NCBI RefSeq assembly: GCF_010731895.1
Contig: NZ_AP022596.1
Coordinates: 2,604,001 to 2,668,000 of the forward strand
Length of the DNA stretch: 64,000 nucleotides
Direction of reading: 5' to 3'
Source: Mycolicibacterium helvum
GTDB taxonomy: Bacteria; Actinomycetota; Actinomycetes; Mycobacteriales; Mycobacteriaceae
In this document: piece by piece, positions 42,484 through 50,762 of the stretch
How positions within the stretch are numbered: position 1 is the stretch's first letter
How the letters are laid out: each line of letters begins with the position of its first letter
Notes under the pieces: model-generated
Databases searched by the model: none
Told to the model about the DNA's origin: nothing
The model's input: the letters and a program-made list of their open reading frames with translations, nothing else
Translations under genes and position numbers: made by a program

Positions 42484-44394
42484 ATGGGTGACATGGCCAC
42501 AACTCTTTCCATGCCAGGCGCCCCGGTTCCTGGTGTGGATTCGCAGGTCACCGGCCGGTTCGGGTTGTCCAGCACGGCCTGGCGTCGAATTGCGCTCGGC
42601 GCGTTGCTATTGGCCACCGCGATCACCTATCTGTGGAACATCACGATCAATGGGATGGGCAACGGTTTCTATGCCGGTGCGGCACAGGCTGGTTCGAAGA
42701 ACTGGGAGGCGCTGCTGTTCGGGTCGGTCGATCCGGACAACTTCATCACCGTGGACAAACCGCCGGTCTCCCAATGGGTGATGGGCTTGTCCGGCCAGAT
42801 CTTCGGGTTCAGCAGCGCCAGCATGCTGATACCGGAAGCGCTGATGGCGGTGGGTGCGGTGGCACTGCTCTACGGCGCGGTACGCCGGATCTCAGGGACC
42901 GGAGCTGCCTTGTTCGCCGGCGCGGCGTTCGCACTGACTCCGGTGGTGGCGTTGATGTTCCGCTACAACAACCCCGACGCGGTCATGGTTCTACTCATGA
43001 TGTTCGGTGCCTACTGCAGTGTCCGGGCGATGGAACGGGCCAGCGCCAAGTGGCTGATGTTGGCTGGCGCCGCCCTGGGTTTCGCCTTCCTGGCCAAAAT
43101 GCTTGAAGGACTGATGGTCGCACCGGCGATCGGCCTGGCTTACCTCCTCATCGCACCGACAACGTTGCGCCGCCGGCTGGTTCATCTGGTGGCGGCGCTC
43201 GGCACCTTCCTGTTGTCGTCGGGCTGGTTCGTCGCGCTGACACTGTTGTGGCCCGCGTCGTCCCGGCCGTATCTGGCGGGCTCGACGGACAACAACTTCA
43301 TGAATCTGGTCATCGGCTACAACGGCCTGGCAAGAATTCTCGGGCGCAACCAAAGCGACGGGCCCGCGAAAGGCACCGGCCCGCCTGCTGGGTTCGACCA
43401 GCACGGCGACTTCGGTGGCTTCGGTCGGCAGAATCCCGGCCTCACCAGACTTTTCACCGGTGAGTTCGGGTTCGAGATGGGCTGGCTGCTTCCTGCGGCG
43501 CTGCTCGGACTGGTGTTCGTCCTGGTAGTGCGCGCCCGTGCACCGCGAACCGACCTGATTCGGGGCGGGGCCGTGCTGTTCGGCGGCTGGCTGCTGGTCG
43601 ACGGACTCGTCTTGAGCTTCATGAAGGGGATGGTCCACCCGTACTACTGCCTGTCGGTGGTTCCGGCGATGGTCGCGCTGGTCGCGATCGGGGGTCGCGA
43701 GATGTGGCGTGGCCGCGACCGCATCTACGGCCGAATCAGTTTATTTGCAATGATTTTGATGACCGGTGTGTGGAGCTGGTGGCTGCTGGACCGTAACGCG
43801 GACTGGGTGCCCGCGTTGCGTTGGGCGATTCTCGCCGTGACAGTCGTCGCGTCCGTCGTGCTGCTGCTGGCGCTGAGCACCCGCCGGTGTCGACTGGCGG
43901 CGGCGGCTCTGGTCCTCGGTGTCCTCGCCGGGGGAACCGGTTCGGCCGCATATGCATTCGCGACCATAGGCCAGTCGCATGACGGCGGCGGAGCCCAGGT
44001 CGGGCCCGCGCAGCCGGTGCGCAATGGCGCTTCGGGGCATGGCCGGCAGGACCAGGATGGGGACAACGCCCAGCTCGACGGCCTCCTGGAAGCCACCGAC
44101 ACGAAATGGTCGGCAGCGGTGAACGGATCGTCCGCGGCGGCCGGTCTCGAGTTGGCGACCAATACCTCGGTGATGGCGATCGGCGGATTCGGGGGAAGCG
44201 ACCCGGTTCCCTCGTTGACCCAGTTCCAGGCCGACGTCGCCAACCACCAGATTGGCTACTACATCGCGCCGGGCAATCAGGGTGGGCCTGGCCGCGGTAA
44301 CCAGCACGCCGATATCACCGCGTGGGTGGCGGCCAACTTCGCTGCCAAGACCGTCGGATCCGACACGGTGTACGACCTGGGTACCAGTCCGTAA
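42484..44394 (+). CDS. GT39/ArnT-like membrane glycosyltransferase with YkcA/B C-terminal domain
   Basis: 636 residues, about 12 membrane helices. A PMT_2-type GT-C core has the first outer loop NGFYAGAAQAGSKNWEALLF and VDKPPVSQWVMGLSG. In this loop the Asp of the VDKPP motif is expected to be catalytic. Loops rich in Gly/Asn/Gln follow. The C-terminal soluble domain (from about residue 510; SVMAIGGFGGSDP, then QIGYYIAPGNQ) matches the YkcA/B group. Such enzymes use polyprenyl-phosphate sugars to glycosylate outer-face lipids or proteins. Donor and acceptor here are unknown. ATG 42484 or the ATG three codons later could be used. Confidence 0.82.
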   Translation: MGDMATTLSMPGAPVPGVDSQVTGRFGLSSTAWRRIALGALLLATAITYLWNITINGMGNGFYAGAAQAGSKNWEALLFGSVDPDNFITVDKPPVSQWVMGLSGQIFGFSSASMLIPEALMAVGAVALLYGAVRRISGTGAALFAGAAFALTPVVALMFRYNNPDAVMVLLMMFGAYCSVRAMERASAKWLMLAGAALGFAFLAKMLEGLMVAPAIGLAYLLIAPTTLRRRLVHLVAALGTFLLSSGWFVALTLLWPASSRPYLAGSTDNNFMNLVIGYNGLARILGRNQSDGPAKGTGPPAGFDQHGDFGGFGRQNPGLTRLFTGEFGFEMGWLLPAALLGLVFVLVVRARAPRTDLIRGGAVLFGGWLLVDGLVLSFMKGMVHPYYCLSVVPAMVALVAIGGREMWRGRDRIYGRISLFAMILMTGVWSWWLLDRNADWVPALRWAILAVTVVASVVLLLALSTRRCRLAAAALVLGVLAGGTGSAAYAFATIGQSHDGGGAQVGPAQPVRNGASGHGRQDQDGDNAQLDGLLEATDTKWSAAVNGSSAAAGLELATNTSVMAIGGFGGSDPVPSLTQFQADVANHQIGYYIAPGNQGGPGRGNQHADITAWVAANFAAKTVGSDTVYDLGTSP

Positions 44395-44405
44395 GCTCAG
44401 CCACC

Positions 44406-45167
44406 ATGAGCGATATCGACGCGATCCGCGCCGCCGGTGCGGCTATCGGCGAAGCCATCAGTGTCTTCATGCTGAACCCGGACACCTTCGAGAAGAGCCT
44501 GGCGGCCGGTTACCCCGACCCGTTCGCGGCGTACTTCGCCGGCCGCGGAGGCGTCCTGGGCGATGCCACCGGTACCACGGTCAACGCGGTGTTCGCGGTC
44601 TTCGAACCGAACCTCGCGCGGTCGTGCTGGGAAAAGGGCGTCGCCGTGCACGACGCGTCGGAGAGTTGCCGCCTGTATTGGGATCAGCTCGCCAACTTCG
44701 GGCGGACGTTCCTGGCGGGTGCCGAGGGATTGGACCGGATTGCCGCGCTGGGCGAGAAGGTGATCGAGCAGGCCCCCGAACCCGGCTTGCCGCTCTACGC
44801 GGGATGGCGAGCCATGCCGCTGGCCGATGACGCTGCCGCGAGGGCGCTGCAGGTGATGTTCGTACTCCGCGAACTGCGGGCCGCGGTGCATTTCAATGCC
44901 CTCACGATCTCGGGCTTGACTCCCGTGGAGGCGCACATCCTCAATCATGGGACCGATTACGCCGCATTCATGGGTTGGCAGCCGCCGTTCGTCGACGCGG
45001 CGGACAAGAAAGCCGTCTACGACGACGTCGAAGACGTCACCAACCGGCGGATGGCGCAGATCTTCGGATCCGCGCTAACCGCTGCCGAGGCCGACGAACT
45101 GGCCCGGTTGAGCGTTGCCGTCCTGGCGTCGCTGAAGGCGAGCGCGCCGCCGCCCGTGGGCGCCTGA
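44406..45167 (+). CDS. SCO6745 family protein
   Basis: 253 residues, mostly alpha-helical, no signal or membrane segment. The middle segments DPFAAYFAGRGGVLGDATG, then VFEPNLARSCWE and the later MFVLRELRAAVHFNAL and PVEAHILNHG follow the actinobacterial SCO6745 family pattern. Some databases describe this family as winged-helix-like. Function is unknown. It starts 11 bases after the GT39-like stop and is followed after 13 bases by a small hypothetical gene, then RDD and kinase genes. This may be one transcription unit of four to five genes. Confidence 0.65.
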   Translation: MSDIDAIRAAGAAIGEAISVFMLNPDTFEKSLAAGYPDPFAAYFAGRGGVLGDATGTTVNAVFAVFEPNLARSCWEKGVAVHDASESCRLYWDQLANFGRTFLAGAEGLDRIAALGEKVIEQAPEPGLPLYAGWRAMPLADDAAARALQVMFVLRELRAAVHFNALTISGLTPVEAHILNHGTDYAAFMGWQPPFVDAADKKAVYDDVEDVTNRRMAQIFGSALTAAEADELARLSVAVLASLKASAPPPVGA

Positions 45168-45180
45168 CTACGATTCCCTC

Positions 45181-45573
45181 GTGTTCTGGGAACGACTTCC
45201 GCTGATCGGCGGGCCGCTGCGGGCCACGCGGGTGGAAGCCACCCGGGCCGGTGTCGCGGTGCTCACCAGGATCGCTGAGCTGGTCATCGAGCAGATCGAC
45301 CTGACGGCTCTGGTCCGCGACAGCGTCGACATCGACGCGATCGTGACCGATGTCGATATCGATGCGATCATCGCGCGTATCGATCTGATCGGGCTGGCCG
45401 ACCAGATCATCGACGGAGTCGATCTGCCCGCGATCATCCGCGAGTCCACCGGAACCGTTACCGCCGAGGTGATCACGGATGTGCGCTCCCAAACCGCACG
45501 GGCCGACGACATGATCTCCGGCTTCGTCGACCGGATGCTCGGCCGGGAACCGGGCACTCAGGAACCCCAGTGA
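45181..45573 (+). CDS. Small actinobacterial protein with repeated Ile-Asp motifs
   Basis: 130 residues from GTG 45181. After an amphipathic N-terminus, residues about 37-90 repeat a nine-residue pattern around ID/VD (QIDLTALVR, VDIDAIVTD, VDIDAIIAR, IDLIGLADQ, VDLPAIIRE). Such a regular hydrophobic/acidic pattern suggests a short solenoid or amphipathic surface helix. No signal peptide is evident. Its stop overlaps the RDD gene start (GTGA), so the two are translated together. Similar small genes stand before RDD proteins in other mycobacteria. Function unknown. Confidence 0.65.
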   Translation: MFWERLPLIGGPLRATRVEATRAGVAVLTRIAELVIEQIDLTALVRDSVDIDAIVTDVDIDAIIARIDLIGLADQIIDGVDLPAIIRESTGTVTAEVITDVRSQTARADDMISGFVDRMLGREPGTQEPQ

Positions 45574-46007
45574 CCAACGCCGGCATCGTGTCCCGAGGCC
45601 TGGCCGCCCTCGTCGATATCCTCGTCGTCGTCGTCACGATGGGTGCTCTCTATCTTGCGTTGGCGCTGACGACGCTGATCCTGAACCCGGCGTCGTTCCG
45701 TTTTCCCGCGCCGAACCTGATCTTCTCGACCACGGTGACGCTGGCGGTGTCGGTGCTCTACCTGACAGGGTGCTGGACGCTGTCCGGTCGGACGGTGGGC
45801 ACTGTCCTGTTGGGCATTCGTGTCGTGGACCGGCAGGCCAACCGCCTGCGGATTGCTGTCGCGGCGTTGCGGGCGGTGACGTGTGTGTTGTTCCCGGTCG
45901 GGCTGCTGTGGGTGGCCGTCGACCGGCAGCGCCGGTCGGCGCAGGACATCGTGCTGGGCAGCCGGGTGGTTTACGACCGTCCCACCCCCGGCGCTCCGGT
46001 TCGATAA
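45570..46007 (+). CDS. RDD family membrane protein
   Basis: 145 residues with three to four hydrophobic helices. The family signature is RGLAALVDILVVVV at the N-terminus with the expected Arg and Asp. The second conserved block is SGRTVGTVLLGIRVVDRQ, and the end is AQDIVLGSRVVYDR. RDD proteins are small membrane proteins, some linked to Na+/H+ exchange or stress, others to modification of membrane partners. No activity can be assigned. Coupled to the small hypothetical gene and followed after 28 bases by the kinase gene, which may regulate or be regulated by it. Confidence 0.85.
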   Translation: MTNAGIVSRGLAALVDILVVVVTMGALYLALALTTLILNPASFRFPAPNLIFSTTVTLAVSVLYLTGCWTLSGRTVGTVLLGIRVVDRQANRLRIAVAALRAVTCVLFPVGLLWVAVDRQRRSAQDIVLGSRVVYDRPTPGAPVR

Positions 46008-46035
46008 TCGACACCCTGCCCTTTAAGATGCCCCA

Positions 46036-47295
46036 ATGCCGTTAGCTGACGGCCAGGTTGTTGCTGGTTACACCATCCTGCGGACACTGGGGGCCGGAGG
46101 TATGGGTGAGGTGTACCTCGTCCAGCACCCCCGGCTGCCGCGATATGACGCGCTCAAAGTGCTCGGATCCGCGGTCAGCTCCGACGAGGAGTATCGGCAG
46201 CGGTTCATCCTCGAGGCCGACATGGTGGCGACGCTGTCGAACCCACACATCGTGACGATTTATGACCGCGGCGAGTTCGACGACAAGCTCTGGATCGCGA
46301 TGGAGTACGTCGACGGAACCGACGCCTCCCGGCTGCTAGCCGAGCGCTATCCGTACGGGATGCCGCCCGACGAGGTGGTCCGCGTCATTTCCGGGATCGC
46401 CGATGCGCTCGACTACGCGCACGGTCACGGCCTGCTGCATCGCGATGTCAAGCCGGCCAACATCCTGCTTGGCGTTCCCGGCTCGGGCGACCAACGCGTC
46501 ATGCTGGCCGACTTCGGCATCGCCCGCTGGATGGGCCAGACGAGCCAGTTGACCGGGACCAACATGACGGTCGGCACCGTCGCTTACGCCGCCCCCGAGC
46601 AGCTCAAGGGCGAGGACGTCGACGGCCAGGCAGACCAGTACGCGCTAGCCGCCACCGCCTATCACCTCCTGACCGGCATGCCGCCGTTCACGCACACCAA
46701 TCCAGCGATCGTGATCAGTCAGCACTTGAGTTCCGATCCACCCGCTATTGGCGCCAAGCGGCCCGAGTTAGCCTGCCTGAGTGCGGTTTTCGCCAAGGCA
46801 CTGGCCAAGGATGCCGGCAAGCGCTACAGGCGGTGCGGCGACTTTGCGCGAGCGTTGCAGCAGGGCCTGGGCACCGCCGAACGGGAACACCACGCGAGCG
46901 ACGTGACCAGCCAGGCACTTGCGGTCAAGGCCGCGCGTGGTGCCCGGCACGCCAAACCGGAGGCGACGCCCTCACGCCGCCGGCTGCTGATCCCGGCCAT
47001 CCTGGGAGCTGTCGTCATCATCGTCGGCGCGGCTGCGGGGATTTCGCTTCTGTTCGGCCACCGCGATGTGAGCAACACGGCGACCATCCAGGCACCGCGG
47101 ACAGCATCGCCGCCGCCCGCCGTCTCGGGCCGGATGGACCTGCCAGTGGTGGTGATCGGCGCGAACTGCGCTGTGATGGGCGCGGCGGCCGTCAGCGAGA
47201 AGGGTGCGCCAGCCTACTGTGCGCACACGACCGCGGGGGCCGCAACCACCGTCTGGTCGCTACAGCCGGAGAAGCTGAGGGTCGGCGCCGGCTAG
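46036..47295 (+). CDS. Transmembrane Ser/Thr protein kinase (PknF/PknH-like)
   Basis: 419 residues. The Hanks-type kinase domain spans residues about 11-275: glycine loop LGAGGMGEVYLV, ATP lysine K41 in DALKVLG, catalytic HRDVKPANIL (D137), DFG at 159-161, activation loop with TSQLTGTNMTVGTVAYAAPEQ in pieces. A juxtamembrane linker and one membrane helix (about 318-340) follow. The outer tail is only about 75 residues with two Cys that may form a disulfide, and no PASTA domain. All catalytic residues are intact. It probably senses envelope signals and phosphorylates neighbours or cell-wall proteins. Which mycobacterial kinase it equals cannot be decided. Confidence 0.9.
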   Translation: MPLADGQVVAGYTILRTLGAGGMGEVYLVQHPRLPRYDALKVLGSAVSSDEEYRQRFILEADMVATLSNPHIVTIYDRGEFDDKLWIAMEYVDGTDASRLLAERYPYGMPPDEVVRVISGIADALDYAHGHGLLHRDVKPANILLGVPGSGDQRVMLADFGIARWMGQTSQLTGTNMTVGTVAYAAPEQLKGEDVDGQADQYALAATAYHLLTGMPPFTHTNPAIVISQHLSSDPPAIGAKRPELACLSAVFAKALAKDAGKRYRRCGDFARALQQGLGTAEREHHASDVTSQALAVKAARGARHAKPEATPSRRRLLIPAILGAVVIIVGAAAGISLLFGHRDVSNTATIQAPRTASPPPAVSGRMDLPVVVIGANCAVMGAAAVSEKGAPAYCAHTTAGAATTVWSLQPEKLRVGAG

Positions 47296-47329
47296 CAGGT
47301 CCCGTTCTGCACTGCAACGCGGGCCTGCT
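47294..47329. terminator. Terminator between the kinase and the Asn-rich protein genes
   Basis: agcagg/cctgct (6 bp) stacked on cccg/cggg (4 bp) with one bulged base and a 15-base loop. It starts within the kinase stop codon and ends 14 bases before the stop of the convergent gene. Confidence 0.5.
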
Positions 47330-47343
47330 CAGTGTCCGAGTGG

Positions 47344-47811
47344 TTACAGCGGGATCCACTGTCCCAGGAACCAGAATCCCCAGCCGATACCGTTGCCGGC
47401 CGGCATTGGCTGCACCCACTGACCGTTCCAGTTGAACGGCTGGTGATCCTGGCGTGCCTGGTCGACGTTGCGGTGTTGCCAGTCGGCCGGTCCGTTGTTC
47501 CAGTTGTTGTTGGGCCCGTTGTCGGGACCGTTGTCGGGACCGTTGTGCCAGTCGTTGTTGTTGGGCCCGTTGTTGGGACCGTTGTTGGGACCGTTGTTGG
47601 GACCGTTGTTCGGCCCGTTGTTGGGACCGTTGTGCCAGCCGTTGTTGTTGGGACCGTTGTTGGGCCCGTTGTTGGGTCCCTGGCACTGTTGTTGCCCAGG
47701 CCCACCGCAGCCAGGATCGGCGCTGGCGGTGCCGATCCCCAGCCCGAACAGTCCAGCGGCACCGATGCTGGCGGCTGCTGTCGAGGCGAGCACCATGCGT
47801 TTGAGGTTCAT
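47344..47811 (-). CDS. Secreted Asn/Gly/Pro-rich repeat protein
   Basis: 155 residues from ATG 47811, which follows a ggagaag site; an upstream in-frame start at 47835 has none. A signal peptide (MNLKRMVLASTAAASIGAAG) is followed by Cys-containing DPGCGGPGQQQC and about a dozen NNGP repeats, broken by WHNGP and DWHNGP. A conserved-looking tail has Trp-rich WNGQWVQP and WGFWFLGQWIPL. The tail resembles short secreted mycobacterial proteins of unknown role. Repeats may bind glycans or metals, or simply act as a flexible spacer. Confidence 0.7.
   Translation of the reverse strand: MNLKRMVLASTAAASIGAAGLFGLGIGTASADPGCGGPGQQQCQGPNNGPNNGPNNNGWHNGPNNGPNNGPNNGPNNGPNNGPNNNDWHNGPDNGPDNGPNNNWNNGPADWQHRNVDQARQDHQPFNWNGQWVQPMPAGNGIGWGFWFLGQWIPL
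47505..47690 (-). repeat. 12-base tandem repeats coding NNGP
   Basis: Repeats of ttgttgggaccg or ttgttcggcccg on the plus strand, about fourteen units with two interruptions. Length is always a multiple of three, so the frame is kept. Confidence 0.8.
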
Positions 47812-48041
47812 CGTCTTCTCCGTTTCATTGCCCAATGCCTTTCGTTCATGACGTTATGGGCCGCCGATTTGTGCCAGCTGTGACGCGGGTGGGCGCGGCC
47901 TGGGGGAGTCGTAACGTATCGAAAACGATTCAATCTCAACGAATTTGCCCTATTCTCAGGGGCTGAAGAGTTTATTGACAGCGGACTATACGAACCTGCG
48001 CCGTTGTGGCGCAGCGAATTTCCGCGCGTCAATAATTGATC

Positions 48042-48443
48042 ATGTCCGTTGTGAACACACGCAGGGGCTTGTTGTTGGCGTCCTTCTCGGCGCTGGTGGT
48101 GCTGGCCGCGGTGGCATGCGGCTCCAAGGGGACGACGGCGCCGTCAACCGTCACCGTCACCTCGACGCCGACAACCACAACCACAACCACTACGGCGACT
48201 CATCACCAGTACAACTCCGGCTCAGGGGGCAGTCAGCCGCAACCGCAGCAGACGATCGTCGAGACCCAGGCGCCGCAGACCATCGTGCAGACCCAGGATC
48301 CACCGACCGTCACCAACACCGAAACGGCAACGCAGACTGAAACATCGATCGCGACGTCAGTTCAGACCTCCACCCAGACCGTTACGGTGGAGCCCAATCA
48401 CCAGTTCGGGCCCAATGGTTTCGGCAACCGGAACGGCGGTTAG
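48042..48443 (+). CDS. Thr-rich lipoprotein
   Basis: 133 residues from ATG 48042. The N-terminal segment RRGLLLASFSALVVLAAVACG is a good lipoprotein signal, shown here as LAAVAC with the lipid-bound Cys near residue 26. The mature part is low complexity: a run of eight Thr, then TIVETQAPQTIVQTQ and TATQTETSIATSVQTSTQT. It ends in Asn/Gly-rich text. There is no known domain. Thr/Pro-rich exported proteins of mycobacteria are often O-mannosylated, so this is a candidate glycolipoprotein. It is divergent from the secreted Asn-rich gene and overlaps the permease gene by four bases tail to tail. Confidence 0.7.
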   Translation: MSVVNTRRGLLLASFSALVVLAAVACGSKGTTAPSTVTVTSTPTTTTTTTTATHHQYNSGSGGSQPQPQQTIVETQAPQTIVQTQDPPTVTNTETATQTETSIATSVQTSTQTVTVEPNHQFGPNGFGNRNGG

Positions 48444-49939
48444 GTCCGTTCCCTCGGCAGGGTCTCACCGCGGAAGAAGGCCGGAGCCTTGAGATTCCAC
48501 ACGATCATCACTACGACGCCGAATGCCAGGCTGAGCACGCCAACGACGAAGGCCGTGCCGATGCCGAGGATGGATCCTTCGGAACCGGAAGTCGGATTCG
48601 CCATCTGGTACGCCTCGATGACGCCCACCGGAATCAGAACCAGCGCGCCGATACCGGGCAGGATCACCTGTCCCATCGCCGTGCGCCATGATCGAAAAGC
48701 GGTGCGCCAGAAATACACCACCGAGGAGATCGCCACCACGGAGTAGTAGGTCATGATCGCGATCCCCACGCTGTACACCGAATCCGCCACCACACTGTCG
48801 CTGACCACATCCAGCGCGCAGTAGATCGCCAGACTGGTCAGGCCGATGACCCAGGTCGCAAACTTCGGCGTCGAGGTCACCTCGCTCACCGACGCGAACC
48901 GATCCGGTATTGCCTTGTAGGTCGCCATCGACAGCAACCCGCGGGCTGTCGGCATGACGGTGGACATCGTCGCCGAGAACGCGGACAACCCAACGACCAG
49001 CGCCGCGATCATCGCGCCGCGCTCGCCGATGGACTGGGTGGCCAGCGTGGTGAAGACGTCGTCGACGTTGGCTTCGTTCGTCAGGCTCGTCGGGCTGTTC
49101 GGGTCGATGCCCGCGAATGCCAGTGCGGCCACGCTGAAGATCACGTAGGTGGCGACGGTGATCAGGATCGCCGTCACCCCGCTGCGACCGGCCTGCGCTG
49201 ACGTCCCCGAGGTCTCCTCGGACATCGCCAGTGAGGCGTCGAAGCCCCAGAAGATGAAGATGGCCACCAGGAATCCGCCGAGCAGTCCGCTGAAGTCATG
49301 GATTGCGAACGGGTTGAACCACTCCCAGGAGAACGACTCCACATCCGGACTCTGCTGACCGCGGAAGACGGCGACGAGCATGATGACCGCGAACAGGATC
49401 AGCCCGCCGTATTGGACGATCGTCAGAATCAGCGTCGTGCGCGACGATTCCTCCGCGCCGCGGGCGACCAGCCACGTCGTCAGCAGGATGAAGATCGTGG
49501 CGACGATGATGTCGAACCACACCGGCGAGCTGTCCATCCCGAGCCAGACGGCGGTGGCATTGGTGAGGATGCCCGCGGCGCCGACGCCGGCCAGGATGCT
49601 CGACAACACCAGAGCGAAACCGCCCATCCAGCCGATGTGCGGTGCGATTGCCTTGGCGCCCCAGGTGAATACGGTCCCGGCATCCGGGGCGGCGTCGGTG
49701 AGGTGTTTGTAGGCCAGCGCCACGAAGTACATCGGGATGACCGCGATGATGAAGACGATCGGCAGCTGATAGCCCGATTCCTCCGCGCCATGCCCGAGCG
49801 CACCCGTCAGGGAATAGGCGGGCGCAGTGGCCGCCAACCCGATCGCTACCGCCCCGACCAGGGAGACCGACCCCTTCTTCAGCCCTTTGGATCGCAGGCC
49901 ATGCATCAAGGGGTCGACGATCGCCGCGTCTTCAGCCAT
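48440..49939 (-). CDS. APC-family amino acid/amine permease
   Basis: 499 residues with 12 predicted membrane helices. Segment one is GSVSLVGAVAIGLAATAPAY with the unwound GLAATAP substrate region. The conserved FWGFDASLAMSEET in helix 6 is typical of the APC superfamily. Members import amino acids or polyamines with protons. No dedicated catabolic gene lies beside it, so the substrate is not indicated by context. It starts with ATG 49939. There are 66 bases between its start and the downstream end of the next minus-strand gene. Confidence 0.88.
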   Translation of the reverse strand: MAEDAAIVDPLMHGLRSKGLKKGSVSLVGAVAIGLAATAPAYSLTGALGHGAEESGYQLPIVFIIAVIPMYFVALAYKHLTDAAPDAGTVFTWGAKAIAPHIGWMGGFALVLSSILAGVGAAGILTNATAVWLGMDSSPVWFDIIVATIFILLTTWLVARGAEESSRTTLILTIVQYGGLILFAVIMLVAVFRGQQSPDVESFSWEWFNPFAIHDFSGLLGGFLVAIFIFWGFDASLAMSEETSGTSAQAGRSGVTAILITVATYVIFSVAALAFAGIDPNSPTSLTNEANVDDVFTTLATQSIGERGAMIAALVVGLSAFSATMSTVMPTARGLLSMATYKAIPDRFASVSEVTSTPKFATWVIGLTSLAIYCALDVVSDSVVADSVYSVGIAIMTYYSVVAISSVVYFWRTAFRSWRTAMGQVILPGIGALVLIPVGVIEAYQMANPTSGSEGSILGIGTAFVVGVLSLAFGVVVMIVWNLKAPAFFRGETLPRERT

Positions 49940-50005
49940 GCGCGGATTCTGCCATCCGGCATCGCCGACAAACGTGGTTACGGCCCGATCCGGACCGCCA
50001 TCTGG

Positions 50006-50698
50006 TCAGTGCCGTGCGACTCGATTCGTAGCGGTGACCCGCCCGCTGCCGCTACCGGCTCTGGCCGGGACCGAACGCTGTTGGGGGAGTGCCGCTTTGC
50101 TCGACGTCGAGGCTGATGGCTTCACGATCTGGCGGCTGGACCGTGAGCTTGGCTGAGTCGAGCGGTGCGACGTGGCAGTTGCCTTTCCGCCGGCGGCGGC
50201 CGGGCGGATAGATGCGGCCGGCGTCACTGCGGAAAAAACGCCTTGCACCAATCTCTCGACGGCAAAAACCGCACCTACGATAGCGCCGATCGGGGCACCC
50301 ACTAGTGCGCCGACGAGAGCACCGACCGAGATGAGCGGTGTAAGTGCCGATTGCGCCACCGGTATCCGGTAGATCACGCTGGCGGCTATCTGACCGCCGA
50401 CAAGGAAACCGAGGAAGAGTCCGGCGCTGACGCCGGCTGCCACCTGACTGATCGCCGTCGTGAAGAGGTTGCCGATCGCCAGCGGGCTGGCAGATGCCGC
50501 GACAGTGGTCTCGGGGCGCTGACTGGCCAGGGCCTGGGGTAGTGCAACCAGCTGAACGACCTGGGTGGAGATCCGGGCGCCCGTCAACTCCGCGGCCGGA
50601 TTCGGCGGCGCCACCACGGGGGTGGCCGCGATGACTACGCCTGTGGCGACTACCGCCACCATGCGGAACAACGGCTGGCAGTGCGAGTCCTGGTTCAT
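50006..50698 (-). CDS. Membrane-associated hypothetical protein with glycine-zipper segment
   Basis: 230 residues from ATG 50698. The N-terminal hydrophobic stretch (FRMVAVVATGVVIAATPVV) looks like a signal or anchor. Residues about 85-165 are hydrophobic, and GALVGALVGAPIGAIVGAVF forms a glycine-zipper pattern often seen in channel- or membrane-inserting proteins. The C-terminal 60 residues are Ser/Ala/Arg/Lys-rich and likely disordered. It shares general design with the GjpA-like protein at 2.6 kb but is not obviously homologous. No function known. Located just downstream of embB on the same strand. Confidence 0.6.
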   Translation of the reverse strand: MNQDSHCQPLFRMVAVVATGVVIAATPVVAPPNPAAELTGARISTQVVQLVALPQALASQRPETTVAASASPLAIGNLFTTAISQVAAGVSAGLFLGFLVGGQIAASVIYRIPVAQSALTPLISVGALVGALVGAPIGAIVGAVFAVERLVQGVFSAVTPAASIRPAAAGGKATATSHRSTQPSSRSSRQIVKPSASTSSKAALPQQRSVPARAGSGSGRVTATNRVARH

Positions 50699-50730
50699 GG
50701 TCCCAAGGTGACACCACTAGCCCGCTGTGA

Positions 50731-50753
50731 AGTCAGTAGCGTGCTACTGCACT
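50731..50753 (-). terminator. Hairpin downstream of embB
   Basis: cagtagc-gt-gctactg (7 bp, 50734-50749), extended by agt/act across one bulged base. It lies ten bases after the embB stop and is the likely end of the dprE1-embB transcript. Confidence 0.5.
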
Positions 50754-50762
50754 TCGCGGCAG

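Noticed and set aside
47454..47851. Cys/Trp/Arg-rich plus-strand frames opposite the NNGP protein
   Set aside because: Shadow of the 12-base repeat; the minus-strand frame has a signal peptide and a ribosome-binding site.
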